Shown: piece after piece, positions 26,173-35,303 of the stretch
Layout of the letters: every line of letters begins with the position of its first letter
How positions within the stretch are numbered: the stretch's first letter is position 1
Source: Helicobacteraceae bacterium
GTDB taxonomy: Bacteria > Campylobacterota > Campylobacteria > Campylobacterales > SZUA-545
Direction of reading: 5' to 3'
DNA: 41,845 bases
Assembly (NCBI GenBank): GCA_031258155.1
Contig: JAIRNH010000061.1
Location: 1-41,845 of the forward strand
The notes under the pieces: model-generated
Database searches by the model: none
What the model saw: the letters and a program-made list of their open reading frames with translations, nothing else
Told to the model about the DNA's origin: nothing
Program-made: the position numbers and the translations under genes

Positions 26173-28092
26173 CTACGCTAGCAGGCTTTGAGCAAGAAGC
26201 GCGATCCGATCGGCGTTAAAACCGAAATGATCGAAAAGCTCGTCCGACGGAGCGGACGCGCCGAAACTATCCATTCCCACGACGGCTTCCGCAAAGCGAA
26301 ACCACTCGTTGGCGCTTGCCGCTTCAATCGCGATCGCGATCGTTTGCGGATCGATAATCGTCTCGATATACTCGTCGTCCTGCTCGGCGAATAGATCAAA
26401 ACAAGGAACGCTAACTACGTTCGCCGCCGCGCCTAAGTCGCGGAGTTTGTTCATAGCCGCAAGAGCCAGTCCGACTTCGCTCCCGCTTGCCATTAGCGTT
26501 ATTTTCGCGTTCTTCGAGGTTTTAAGCAGATAGCCGCCTTTGGCTATGTCGCCTACGACGCCGACGCGATCAAGAGCGGGCAAATTCTGACGGCTTAACA
26601 CAAACGCCGAAGGCGCGTCAAGTTTGAGCGCGATCTTCCACATGGCTATATTTTCGTATCCGTCGGCGGGGCGAAAGACGTAAAAGTTTGGCAACGCGCG
26701 ATAGGCGCTAAGATGTTCGATTGGCTGGTGGGTGGCGCCGTCTTCGCCCACGCCGATACTGTCGTGCGTCCAGATAAAAAACCGTTTGGCTTTCATCAGC
26801 GCCGCGGTTCTAATCGCGGGTTTTTGGTAGTCGCTAAAGACGAAAAAGGTCGAGTCAAACGGGATAAAAAGCCCATAAAACGCGATCGCGTTGCAAATCG
26901 CGCTCATCGCGTGTTCGCGTATTCCAAAACGGATATTCGCGCCCTGCGGCGCAACGCCCAAATTTTTAAGCTCCGTCTTGTTGGAGCCGGCGAGATCGGC
27001 GCTGCCGCCGATAAATCCGGTCAATGCTTTAGCGATAGCGTTTAATATCTCGCCGTTCGTCTCGCGGGTCGCCTTTGACGTTTTGTCGAAAGTAGGATAT
27101 TGGATTGAGTCAAAATCAGGGTTTAGCAGTTTTTCAAGCGTCGGTTTTTTGTCCGATTTTTTAACGCGATCGTTCCACTCGCGCTCTAGCAACTCGCCTT
27201 TTTCCAGCGCGGTTCTAAACCAAGTCAGCGCGGTTGGCGGGATATAAAAAGGCTCGTCGCTCCAATTGGCTTTGGCTTTGGAGGCGGCTATTTCGCCTTG
27301 ACCTAACGGCGCGCCGTGCGTTTTAGCGCTGCCCTCCATGCTCGCCGCGCCTTTGGCGATCGTGGTTTTGGCGATGATAATCGTAGGCGCGCTCTGTTTT
27401 TTCGCGCTCTCGAGCGCCGCGTCGATCTGCGCAAAATCGTGTCCGTCTATGGCGATCGTGTGCCAGCCTTGCGCTTGAAATCGCGCCGCTACGTCCTCGT
27501 TAAAGCATATTTCCAACTTGCCGTCGATGGTAATATCGTTGCTATCGTAGATTACGATCAGGTTGTCAAGACGATTAAATCCCGCGAACGAGGCGGCTTC
27601 GTAACTTATCCCCTCCATAATATCGCCGTCGCCGCAAAAGCACCATACCTTATGATCGATAATCTCTTTGCCCAAAAGCGTCTCCGCGCGTTTTTGCGCG
27701 AACGCAAAACCGACCGCGTTGGCAAATCCTTGCCCCAAAGGTCCCGTAGTAACCTCGATCCCTTCGGTATGAACGCGCTCCGGATGCCCCGGCGTTTTAG
27801 AGTTAAAACGTCTAAATTTTTTTAGATCGTCTATGCCGATTTGGTATCCCCACAGATGCAAAAGCGCATAGATTAACGCGCTGCCATGCCCGCCCGAAAA
27901 GACGAGGCGATCGCGGTTTAGCCATTTGGGATTGCTCGGATTGTGTTTGAGGTGAAAACCAAACACGCTTGCAATATCCGCTAAACCCATAGGCATGCCG
28001 GGATGACCGGAGTTTGCTTGTTGAATCATATCCGCCGCTAGAAAGCGGATCGTATTTGACATTTCGCCAAGCGGCGCGTTTTCAAGAGGCAT
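26173..28092 (-). CDS. tkt: Transketolase
   Basis: Thiamine-diphosphate enzyme of the pentose phosphate pathway that moves two-carbon units between sugar phosphates. 639 aa, near the usual 650. Motifs: substrate loop SGHPGMPMGLAD near residue 29; GGHGSALIYALLHLWGY; the ThDP/metal motif GDGDIMEGISYEA near 153; HDSIGVGEDGATHQP in the pyrimidine-binding domain; and a C-terminal SGSEV domain. It is upstream of the helicase gene on the minus strand. The rpiB gene of the same pathway lies 4 kb away in another operon. Confidence 0.95.
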   Translation of the reverse strand: MPLENAPLGEMSNTIRFLAADMIQQANSGHPGMPMGLADIASVFGFHLKHNPSNPKWLNRDRLVFSGGHGSALIYALLHLWGYQIGIDDLKKFRRFNSKTPGHPERVHTEGIEVTTGPLGQGFANAVGFAFAQKRAETLLGKEIIDHKVWCFCGDGDIMEGISYEAASFAGFNRLDNLIVIYDSNDITIDGKLEICFNEDVAARFQAQGWHTIAIDGHDFAQIDAALESAKKQSAPTIIIAKTTIAKGAASMEGSAKTHGAPLGQGEIAASKAKANWSDEPFYIPPTALTWFRTALEKGELLEREWNDRVKKSDKKPTLEKLLNPDFDSIQYPTFDKTSKATRETNGEILNAIAKALTGFIGGSADLAGSNKTELKNLGVAPQGANIRFGIREHAMSAICNAIAFYGLFIPFDSTFFVFSDYQKPAIRTAALMKAKRFFIWTHDSIGVGEDGATHQPIEHLSAYRALPNFYVFRPADGYENIAMWKIALKLDAPSAFVLSRQNLPALDRVGVVGDIAKGGYLLKTSKNAKITLMASGSEVGLALAAMNKLRDLGAAANVVSVPCFDLFAEQDDEYIETIIDPQTIAIAIEAASANEWFRFAEAVVGMDSFGASAPSDELFDHFGFNADRIALLAQSLLA

Positions 28093-28245
28093 TTAGGATT
28101 CTTTCGGAAAAAATAGGGCGCTAGTTTAGCAAAAGCGAGATTTACCGCCCGACATTCATTTTCGGTTTGCAAGTTTTATCAAAAACTGCGTTGCGGTAAC
28201 GCATTCCGTCAAGGCAAACTTCGACGAGCGTTAGGGGGCGTTATC

Positions 28246-28560
28246 ATGAATTCGCAATTACTTTCAACCTCGTTTAAAAAAATTCCCCTCTGTGTGTAAT
28301 TAGCCTAACTTTTCTAATGTTGTTGGCGGGTTGCGGCGGCGGAGGCAACGACGACAATAAGCAAAAGTCTTCTCCTTCGATCGTATGGCAAAAAAGTCTT
28401 GGCGGTAGCTCCACTGACTGGGCTGCTTCCGTCCAACAGACAAACGACAACGGCTATATTATCGCGGGTTCTAACCGCTCTAACGACGGCGATGTAACGG
28501 AAAACCAAGGCGGCGCCGACTACCGGATCGTAAAACTAAAACAACGCCGCGTAAGGAGAC
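28246..28560 (+). pseudogene. Broken lipoprotein gene (frameshift in A7, truncated by a repeat)
   Basis: An ATG at 28246 with AGGGGG upstream begins MNSQLLSTSFKK, then meets a stop at 28297-28299. If the A7 run (28276-28282) had one more A, the frame would join a classic lipoprotein signal, VISLTFLMLLAGCGGGG, with the lipobox Cys encoded near 28332. The mature part has a repeat seen in secreted beta-propeller-like lipoproteins (WQKSLGGSSTDWAASVQQ then NGYIIAGSNRS and DYRIVKL). After VKLKQ the sequence runs into the repeat cluster at 28575 instead of a second repeat. Either a dead gene or the remains of a phase-variable one. Confidence 0.6.
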
Positions 28561-28574
28561 GTAACAACGCCGAC

Positions 28575-28775
28575 TCGCCCTTCCCGTCACTCCCGCGAAG
28601 CGCCCGCGCGGGTAGGAGCGCAAGGCGCGCAGGATTGCGAGAATCCATTCCCATAAGACTTGGCGAAACGAGGAAATCTATCTCCTTTTCACGCCTTCGG
28701 CGTATTTGGATACCCGCCTTTCTTCGCCATTGCGGGCGGAGACTGCCCTATCGCTTCGTCGCGGGTATGGCAAAG
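28575..28775. repeat. REP-like dispersed palindromic repeat cluster, locus 4
   Basis: Carries CCCGTCACTCCCGCGAAGCG, CGAGAATCCATTCCC, the CACGCCTTCGGCG module in opposite orientation to locus 1, and GGATACCCGCC...GCGGGTATGGCAAAG. It interrupts the lipoprotein pseudogene. The remaining sequence to 28975 shows no gene. Confidence 0.7.
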
Positions 28776-28975
28776 AGGGCGCGACGCGGGTTGAAACGCG
28801 AACTCAAACCCCGCGCGCGAGTCAAACCAATGCCGCGTTTTAACGAAGGCGGGTCGTTTCTCAAAACTTTGCGGCGCGTTAGCGCTCGTCGTTGGCTATT
28901 AAACGCGCGATTTTTGCTTAAAACCGCGTTAAAGGTTATTTTGATCGGGCAAAACCTAGCAAGCGCGATAATTCG

Positions 28976-29458
28976 TCAAGCCGTCGCCGTTTGTTGCTCC
29001 TCTCTAAGGAACCTGACGTATTTTGGAATGGTGGGGATATAGGTTTCATCGTCCCATAGCGTACTTGTGATCATCAGATCGGCGCTGTAGCGGTTGCAGG
29101 CGATCGGCACGTTGTGGATTCTGCATTGGCGAAGCAACATCTGAATATCCGCTTCGTGCGGTTGCGGATTAAGATCGTCGATCAAAAAGATCGCCAGATT
29201 GATCTCGTGGCGCACCACCATCGCCGCGATCTCCGCGTCGCCGCCTAAGGGTCCCGAATTTAGGCGGATAATCTCCGCTTCGACCCCTTTTTCGTCAAAC
29301 GCTTTTTGGATAAGACCGCCCGTAGTTCCCGTGCAAATAAGTTTATGATGAGATAGCGTCTCGGCGTTAAAGGTAGTCCATTCAACCATATCCACTTTGC
29401 GCTGATCGTGCGCCACGATAGCTATCGCCAATCGTTTATTTAGATTCAGCCGTTTCAT
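28976..29458 (-). CDS. mgsA: Methylglyoxal synthase
   Basis: Converts dihydroxyacetone phosphate to methylglyoxal, a phosphate-releasing bypass of lower glycolysis. 160 aa (Escherichia coli enzyme 152). Motifs: N-terminal [10 protein letters not shown]; phosphate-binding CTGTTGGLI; the catalytic-region [25 protein letters not shown]; and IHNVPIACN. Last gene of the rpiB operon; its ATG overlaps the trpB stop by 4 nt, implying coupled translation. Confidence 0.95.
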   Translation of the reverse strand: MKRLNLNKRLAIAIVAHDQRKVDMVEWTTFNAETLSHHKLICTGTTGGLIQKAFDEKGVEAEIIRLNSGPLGGDAEIAAMVVRHEINLAIFLIDDLNPQPHEADIQMLLRQCRIHNVPIACNRYSADLMITSTLWDDETYIPTIPKYVRFLREEQQTATA

Positions 29459-30669
29459 TGCTCCTCCTTCGATTCGGAAAATCTTAGCATTTCGCGCGCT
29501 TGTATCATATCTTTATCGCCGCGACCGGAGATATTTACTATGGCGGTTTTGCCCTTCAAATCCAGCTTGCGAAGATAGGCGACGGCGTGCGCGGATTCAA
29601 AAGCGGGAATAATCCCCTCCGCGCGGCTTAACCAGACAAACGCTTGGAGCGCTTCGCTATCGGTTATCGCGTCGTATTTGACCTTGCCGCTTTCCTTTAA
29701 CGCCGCGTGTTCCGGTCCAATCCCCGGATAATCTAGCCCCGCCGAAACCGAGTGCGCCTCCAAAATCTGCCCCTCGTCGTCTTGCAACAGATAGCTTAAT
29801 TGCCCGTGCAACACGCCGGGCGCGCCTTTGGAGAGGCTCGCGCCGTGCTTGCCGCTCTCAAGCCCCAAGCCGCCCGCTTCGATCCCCACGCATTGCGTCC
29901 GCGGATCGTCGAGAAAATAGTGAAACGCGCCCATAGCGTTACTACCGCCGCCAATGCAGGCGATCACATAGTCGGGCAGTTTGCCGCAAAGCTCCAAAAT
30001 CTGCGCGCGCGCCTCGTAGCTGATAATCGCCTGAAAATCGCGCACCATCATAGGGTAGGGGTGCGGACCCGCGACCGTGCCGATAATGTAAAACACGTCC
30101 CTTGCGTGAGTAACCCAGTGGCGGATCGCCTCGTTCATCGCGTCTTTTAGCGTTTTCGAGCCGCTTTTTACCGAATGCACCTTCGCGCCTAGCAGCTCCA
30201 TTCTAAAAACGTTTAGCGCCTGACGCTCCGCGTCGCGCGCGCCCATAAACACCTCGCATTCAAGCCCCAATAACGCGGCGATTGTCGCCGTTGCCACGCC
30301 GTGCTGCCCCGCGCCCGTTTCGGCGATCACTTTGGTTTTGCCCGTTTTTTTGGCGATCAAACCTTGCAAAACGGTGTTGTTGATCTTGTGCGAACCCGTG
30401 TGGTTGAGATCCTCGCGCTTTAAGAAAATATTCGCCTGCAACTCGTCGCTTAAACGTTTGGCGCGATACAACGGCGAAGGGCGACCGACGTAGCTTGCGA
30501 GCAGATCGTTCGCCTCGCGCCAAAACGTTTTGTCGCCTCTTAGCGCGCGATAGGTCGCTTCAAGCTCGATCAATAACGGCATTAGCGTTTCGGGAACAAA
30601 CCGCCCGCCGAATTTGCCAAAATGTCCGTTTTGATCGGGGTCTCGTTTTGAGGGCGAGGGAATATACAT
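29455..30669 (-). CDS. trpB: Tryptophan synthase beta chain
   Basis: Makes tryptophan from indole and serine with pyridoxal phosphate. 404 aa, typical of TrpB1. Motifs: [12 protein letters not shown] at the N-terminus; the PLP lysine in [10 protein letters not shown] (Lys95); [10 protein letters not shown]; the phosphate-binding GGGSNA loop; and SGRGDKD at the C-terminus. The rest of the trp operon, including trpA, is not adjacent. Start and stop overlap apt (1 nt) and mgsA (4 nt), placing it firmly in the rpiB-mgsA operon, an unusual home for this gene. Confidence 0.96.
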   Translation of the reverse strand: MYIPSPSKRDPDQNGHFGKFGGRFVPETLMPLLIELEATYRALRGDKTFWREANDLLASYVGRPSPLYRAKRLSDELQANIFLKREDLNHTGSHKINNTVLQGLIAKKTGKTKVIAETGAGQHGVATATIAALLGLECEVFMGARDAERQALNVFRMELLGAKVHSVKSGSKTLKDAMNEAIRHWVTHARDVFYIIGTVAGPHPYPMMVRDFQAIISYEARAQILELCGKLPDYVIACIGGGSNAMGAFHYFLDDPRTQCVGIEAGGLGLESGKHGASLSKGAPGVLHGQLSYLLQDDEGQILEAHSVSAGLDYPGIGPEHAALKESGKVKYDAITDSEALQAFVWLSRAEGIIPAFESAHAVAYLRKLDLKGKTAIVNISGRGDKDMIQAREMLRFSESKEEQ

Positions 30670-31223
30670 TATTCGCCCTCGACGTCCAAAATCGCGTAAA
30701 AATTCGTCAGCTTTTTAATCTTCTCCGCGCCTTTTAGATCAAACAGGTTGATCACAAACGCCGCCTCGACGCACTTTGCCCCGACGCGCTCGATCAGCCT
30801 GATCGAGGCTTCCGCCGTGCCGCCCGTAGCTATGAGATCGTCTATAAACAGCGCTCTCGCGTTTTTAGTGGAGCCAAAGGCGTCGATATGAATTTGCACT
30901 TCGTCAAACCCGTATTCAAGCGCGTATTTTTCGCTTGCGGTAGTATATGGCAGTTTGCCCGGTTTGCGAATAGGCGCGAAGCCTACGCCAAGCGCGATCG
31001 CAAGCGGCGCGCCAAAGATAAACCCTCGCGCTTCCGAGCCGACTACAAAGTCGATGTCGGCGTTTTTATAGCGATCGACGAAATGATCTATAACCGTCTT
31101 AAAGGCTTTATGATTGCCTACAAGCGTAGTTATATCCTTGAACTGAACGCCGGCTTTGGGAAAATCCGGCACGTTTCGAATTGTTTCCAGCAAAAAAGCC
31201 TTTTGATCCGCCGAAATAGCCAT
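30669..31223 (-). CDS. apt: Adenine phosphoribosyltransferase
   Basis: Salvages adenine to AMP using PRPP. 184 aa, normal. Motifs: [14 protein letters not shown] near the N-terminus; [22 protein letters not shown]; and the PRPP-binding [13 protein letters not shown]. Its stop overlaps the trpB start. It follows the coiled-coil gene by 9 nt. It shares ribose-phosphate chemistry with rpiB in the same operon. Confidence 0.96.
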   Translation of the reverse strand: MAISADQKAFLLETIRNVPDFPKAGVQFKDITTLVGNHKAFKTVIDHFVDRYKNADIDFVVGSEARGFIFGAPLAIALGVGFAPIRKPGKLPYTTASEKYALEYGFDEVQIHIDAFGSTKNARALFIDDLIATGGTAEASIRLIERVGAKCVEAAFVINLFDLKGAEKIKKLTNFYAILDVEGE

Positions 31224-31232
31224 TCTTGTCCT

Positions 31233-31568
31233 TTATAATAGAGCTTCGATCTTGCTTTCAAGGTCTTTAATTTTATGACGAATCCGCTCGTTTTCAATAC
31301 GGTATTGCGCGTTACGAGATTTGAACGCCTTAACGTCGTTTCGCAGACGATTCATCTCCTCGTTGAGAATGTCGGTGTTGCCTAAACTTCGCTGCAATTG
31401 TATCTGATACTTGCGGATAAAAATTTCGGCTTCTTTTAGCGTCTCTTTTAACGCTTGGTTGCTTTTATGCTCTTTTTCCATCAAGTTTTTGTAGTAAAAG
31501 GCTTTGAAAAACAAAAACCCAATCGCCAGCAGCACGATCGTTATATAAAGCCACTCAAAAAAGATCAC
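31233..31568 (-). CDS. Small membrane-anchored coiled-coil protein, unknown function
   Basis: 111 residues: one N-terminal transmembrane helix (about 4-24, LYITIVLLAIGFLFF) followed by a nearly continuous charged coiled coil to the C-terminus. Nothing identifies a function; similar short proteins are seen in Campylobacterota. The start overlaps the rpiB stop by 4 nt and the stop lies 9 nt before apt, so it is a genuine operon member. The N-in/C-in or N-out orientation cannot be read with certainty. Confidence 0.8.
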   Translation of the reverse strand: MIFFEWLYITIVLLAIGFLFFKAFYYKNLMEKEHKSNQALKETLKEAEIFIRKYQIQLQRSLGNTDILNEEMNRLRNDVKAFKSRNAQYRIENERIRHKIKDLESKIEALL

Positions 31569-32005
31569 TTAGCTTCCAATTCGGCTATTTTTTCGATTCT
31601 CGCGCTATGCCGCCCGCCCTCGAACTTCGCGCCAAGCCAAGCGTCTAGGATCGATTCCATCGCTCCGAATCCTATCGCTCGCGCCCCAAAACACAGTATA
31701 TTCGCGTCGTTGTGCGCTCTTGCCATCGTAGCGGCGTAAGCGTCGTGACATAACGCGGCGCGAACGCCCTTAAACTTATTGGCGGCTATGCTCATTCCGA
31801 TCCCCGTTCCGCAGATTAGGACGCCGCTTACGCCGCCTTTTTGAACCTCGACACAAACTTTAGCGGCGTAATCGGGATAATCGACGCGATCGCGGTTATA
31901 CGCGCCCATATCCACGATCTCGCGCCCGCGTTTTCGCAGATATTCGATCGCGGCGTTTTTCATATCGATCGCCGCGTGATCCGAGCCGATAACAATTTTT
32001 TCCAT
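31565..32005 (-). CDS. rpiB: Ribose-5-phosphate isomerase B
   Basis: Interconverts ribose 5-phosphate and ribulose 5-phosphate. 146 aa. Motifs: IGSDHAAIDMK at the start; the catalytic Cys in GVLICGTGIGMSIAANK; and RAALCHDAYAATMARAHNDANIL. First gene of the operon. No ribosome-binding site precedes the ATG, and a perfect TATAAT (32013-32018) ends only seven nt before it, so transcription should begin at or next to the A of the ATG. Confidence 0.95.
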   Translation of the reverse strand: MEKIVIGSDHAAIDMKNAAIEYLRKRGREIVDMGAYNRDRVDYPDYAAKVCVEVQKGGVSGVLICGTGIGMSIAANKFKGVRAALCHDAYAATMARAHNDANILCFGARAIGFGAMESILDAWLGAKFEGGRHSARIEKIAELEAK

Positions 32006-32012
32006 AACGCAA

Positions 32013-32018
32013 ATTATA
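32013..32018 (-). promoter_or_regulatory. -10 box of the rpiB operon, leaderless arrangement
   Basis: TATAAT on the minus strand, followed by seven nt (TTGCGTT) and then the rpiB ATG. Confidence 0.6.
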
Positions 32019-32133
32019 GCGACATAATTTTAGACGCTTTAGCGGGCGTTTTGAACGCCCGCCGAACGACCCTTGCTAAACTTAAATTGACGGCGAGAGG
32101 GGCGATCGCGCGTTTAGATTTACGGATATAAAC

Positions 32134-33711
32134 CTATTTTCGCGATTTGCGCAAGTCGCGCAGATACGCCGCCACGCGGTATCCGTCGTGCCACGGAACT
32201 CGCGCAAAAATAGCCTCCGTAGGCAACGCCTCGCCCATTTTTGTCGTAAGCTCCCAATCAAACTTTCCGTATCCGTCCTGAAAGGCTTTGCTTAACATCT
32301 CGTCTTTATCTTCCATCGCGGTTTTGGAGCGCTGGTTTTGTAGCAATTCCGAAAAATTGTCGATCAGCTCGGATTTTCGATTGAAGCCAAACATGCTAAC
32401 CGCCTTCGTATTGCAATCGATCAGGTTAAGCTCGTCGTCCCACAAAAAGGCGGCGATCGGCGTCGCGTCTAGCAACGCCAGCGGTATCTCTTCCGCCTCT
32501 TTAACGTTTTTGTCTTTGGTTACAATCTCGCGCAGATCCTGAATATACGCCGCGAGACAACGAACGCCGTTCCAATCCATGCTTTTTAGCGTTATCAGCA
32601 CGGGCAACTCTTTGCCGGACGCCGTTGCCTCCATCAACTCGAAAACATGATAGCCTTCCTCCAGCGCGACGACGATATTTTTGCGCCTTATCTCCTCGGT
32701 GGGTTCTCCGTTTGGCTGAAACGCCGGCGAGTAGTGAAAGAAATGTTTGAGCATGTCCTCTTTGGAGTTCGTTTCAAAAAGACGCATAGCCTCCAAGTTG
32801 CAATCGATCGCCGTTACGCCGTCGTCGAAAAAGACGCAGGCGATCGGCGTCGCGTCTAGCATAGCGCGGACGCGCTCGTTGGCTAAGCGTTCGTTTTCCT
32901 CTTTTTTCTTGATTTCACGCAGATCGATGCAGTATATGACGTAACCGCGCTCGCTTCTCCAATCGGCTCGAACGACGACCAGCTTCGTGGGCAGAGGATC
33001 TCCTTTGGCGTCTATGTAAAGCCATTCGATTTGCGAGCGTCCCTTATCGTCGCACTCTCTAAGCGCCGTTTTTATTTTTTCGGAGCTAAGAGCGCCGTCC
33101 GGCTGATATTCGGGGTGAAATTCCTTAAAACGGCGCAATAGCTCGGCTTTGCTCGCCGCGCCGAACATACGCTCTATTTCCGCGTTGCAATCTATAATGC
33201 GGTTGTTCTGATCGCGCAACGTGCATCCGATCGGCGCCTTGTCCAGAAGAAAGCGCGCATTTTCGTTCGCGATATAGGAGCTTAACGCGGTCGCGTCCAG
33301 AAACAGCACCTTCGCGCCGAGAAATTTTTTGTGTTCGTTGATTATTGGAACAGATTGCACAATATAATGGTGTTTTTTGTCGTCTTTTGGAAACTTTAAC
33401 TCTAGCTGTTTTTCTTGAGTGGCGCCCGTCCACCTGATCTCCTCGAACGCCTTTTTCGCGCCCGCGATCAATTCGTCGCCGCCTTCAAACAGCTTATAAA
33501 CGTCGTTAAAATGTTTATTGATGGCGGCGTGGCTATTTTCAATCCCCACGGCGCGCGCGAATTCGTGGCTGCAAAAGTCAATAAAACCGTTCTCGTTTAT
33601 ATACATAATGCGGTTTGGTTCATATTTCAGCGTTAGACACGCTCGTTCGCCTAAGCGAATCTTCTCTTTGAAATCGTCGCGCTGCAAGTTTTCATTTACG
33701 GTAGGTTGCAT
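32134..33711 (-). CDS. Soluble protein of four PAS-like domains without an output domain
   Basis: 525 residues containing about four PAS-type modules (roughly 25-140, 150-275, 285-410 and 415-525). Three carry the same core, A(P/T)PIxx...D...xxIDCNxEAxxxF, and end in YxxDLRE. There is no transmembrane helix, kinase, GGDEF, EAL, HD or methyl-accepting domain, so it is probably a sensor that works with a partner. The start at 33711 has GAGGA upstream; a TTG at 33756 would extend it by 15 residues but lacks such a site. A G15 tract lies about 100 nt upstream of the start. The nearest gene on its 3' side is the rpiB operon, 128 nt away. Confidence 0.82.
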   Translation of the reverse strand: MQPTVNENLQRDDFKEKIRLGERACLTLKYEPNRIMYINENGFIDFCSHEFARAVGIENSHAAINKHFNDVYKLFEGGDELIAGAKKAFEEIRWTGATQEKQLELKFPKDDKKHHYIVQSVPIINEHKKFLGAKVLFLDATALSSYIANENARFLLDKAPIGCTLRDQNNRIIDCNAEIERMFGAASKAELLRRFKEFHPEYQPDGALSSEKIKTALRECDDKGRSQIEWLYIDAKGDPLPTKLVVVRADWRSERGYVIYCIDLREIKKKEENERLANERVRAMLDATPIACVFFDDGVTAIDCNLEAMRLFETNSKEDMLKHFFHYSPAFQPNGEPTEEIRRKNIVVALEEGYHVFELMEATASGKELPVLITLKSMDWNGVRCLAAYIQDLREIVTKDKNVKEAEEIPLALLDATPIAAFLWDDELNLIDCNTKAVSMFGFNRKSELIDNFSELLQNQRSKTAMEDKDEMLSKAFQDGYGKFDWELTTKMGEALPTEAIFARVPWHDGYRVAAYLRDLRKSRK

Positions 33712-33811
33712 AGTCTTATCCTCAATTATTGTTTTTATTTTGTAATAATAACCCAAATTAACATTAACGCGGCTAATACGGTTTAACGGATTTGATTAAA
33801 AAATAGGTAGC

Positions 33812-33826
33812 GGGGGGGGGGGGGGG
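33812..33826. repeat. Homopolymeric G15 tract upstream of the PAS gene
   Basis: Fifteen consecutive G (C on the transcribed strand of the PAS gene), 101-115 nt before its start codon and within or just upstream of its promoter region. Tracts of this length are highly slip-prone. Confidence 0.92.
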
Positions 33827-33987
33827 CTTTTGACCTATTTAGCTATTTATAAAAGCGCTTAAAAAAAGAGCAAAGCGTCGTTTATAGATAGTCGAACAAA
33901 CGCCGAAATCCGCCTTGCCGTTTTTTGGATTTCGCTTTTATTAAGGCGGCAGCTTTATCTTAGTAAAGTTATATATTTATCAATTCC

Positions 33988-34308
33988 ATGTTTAGGATCG
34001 AAAGAAAGACGCTCTTTGCGACCAAGCCGATAATAGCCGCGATCGCTCCAATTGCGTTGCGCGCGTTTGAGCGCGGCGATTTACAAGAGGCGAGGGCGAT
34101 ACGATCGGACGATCGGAATCGATCCAAACCATACGTTCGCTTACAATAATCGCGCCTCTCTTACAATGATTTAGGCGAATATAGCAAAGCGATCGCCGAA
34201 CGACGCGATCGCTTATAATAATCGCGTAAACGTTTGCGGGAAATTAGGCGATCTAAAGAGCGCTACAAAAGACGCTCGCAAGGCGATTGCAGGTTGTTGT
34301 AAAACCTA
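33988..34308 (+). pseudogene. Frameshifted TPR-repeat gene fragment
   Basis: Three overlapping frames carry consecutive pieces of a tetratricopeptide protein: an ATG at 33988 opens a 53-codon frame containing ALRAFERGDLQEARAI; then AYNNRAS (from 34139) continues in another frame as YNDLGEYSKAIAERR; then AYNNRVNVCGKLGDLKSA and KDARKAIAGCCKT end at a stop near 34308. The periodic AYNNR...LG(E/D)..(K)A pattern is typical of TPRs. At least two frame changes make it non-functional. Confidence 0.55.
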
Positions 34309-34429
34309 AGAAAGAGAAACTTAACCGCGATAAACAAAAAAACGCCCCCCTCGCGCCTATATAGCAAATCAAGACGCGCAAACGTCGATCGCTGGGGGTA
34401 AAAATCGATCAAGCGCCGCATTTTTTGAC

Positions 34430-34690
34430 TTTCGTTTGCGTTAAAGTTCGTAGTTTTGTCTTGGCGGAGCTATCCAAACTTGAAATAAGCTATCCGCCGA
34501 AACGAAGCGGCAGTCGTTAGAGATCGGCGAACTAAGGGGCGACAATAAAGCGCTTAGGGCGGAACAAGTCGCGATCAAACGGCTTATTGGAACTGTTCTA
34601 TCGGGAACGCCGGATATGATCGCTAACATGTTTTGTATTAACCGCGTTTTATTCGCTTGTAAGAAACCGACAAAGTTATAACGGCGCGGG
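34430..34690 (+). pseudogene. Gene fragment of unknown family
   Basis: A plus-strand frame from about 34509 reads LEIGELRGDNKALRAEQVAI and goes on to a stop at about 34680; just upstream another frame has AELSKLEIS. The helical, charged character looks like the end of a real protein that has lost its start. Elsewhere in 33712-35303, including 34740-35010, short hydrophobic frames (for example VAQSLVILCISPS) occur, but no intact gene is visible. Confidence 0.25.
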
Positions 34691-35303
34691 TTCGTCGCTA
34701 AACAAGAAAGTCAAAAAACGCATTTTCAATCAAAAAATGTAAACGTCGCAAAAACGCTTGAGCGCCAGTCGCTTTATTCGCGCCTTTATATCGTCGCGCA
34801 ATCGCTAGTAATTTTATGTATCTCGCCGTCAATTCGCGCCGCGAGAGACTTCGCCGCCCGATCGCCTTATCTGTATTTGTTTGAAATTGTTATCGCGCTC
34901 TATTTTTCAGGTAATAGCAAGTTTAGCAAACGACGACGCCCGATCTCAAACTCCCGATTCGCGTTTCATCTTAGTTCGGTCGCGCATTCTACTCTCCTTC
35001 GCGATCAGAGTCGCCGAATTTGATCGCGCTCCATCAGGAACGCTGGTAGCGGTCGCCAAGCTGCCTGCTCTTGTTTTTTTCAATGGGCGGCTACGTTCAT
35101 GGGTTTGAGAGCGAAAAACGCGCCAACTTCCTAAGTCAATTCTCCGCGCAACGCCCCAGAAGGGCTTATCGGCTCGTTAGCGCGGCTTGCTTGTTTCAAA
35201 GATATAACAAGCGCCCCGTATCGTTCTAACATTTGTCGTCAAGAAGCGAAACGCGCGCGAAAAACGCCGCTTTTATTGAACGTAAAATCGCTAGAATTTC
35301 AAC

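Noticed and set aside
28976-29042. Plus-strand frame from 28317 running on into the mgsA region
   Set aside because: Only the first 80 or so codons (lipoprotein part) look like protein; the rest is repeat-derived and then antisense to mgsA.
34881-35108. Plus-strand frame of 75 codons upstream of the permease, considered as a DppB remnant
   Set aside because: No permease motif and no membrane helix pattern of DppB; left as unexplained degraded sequence.
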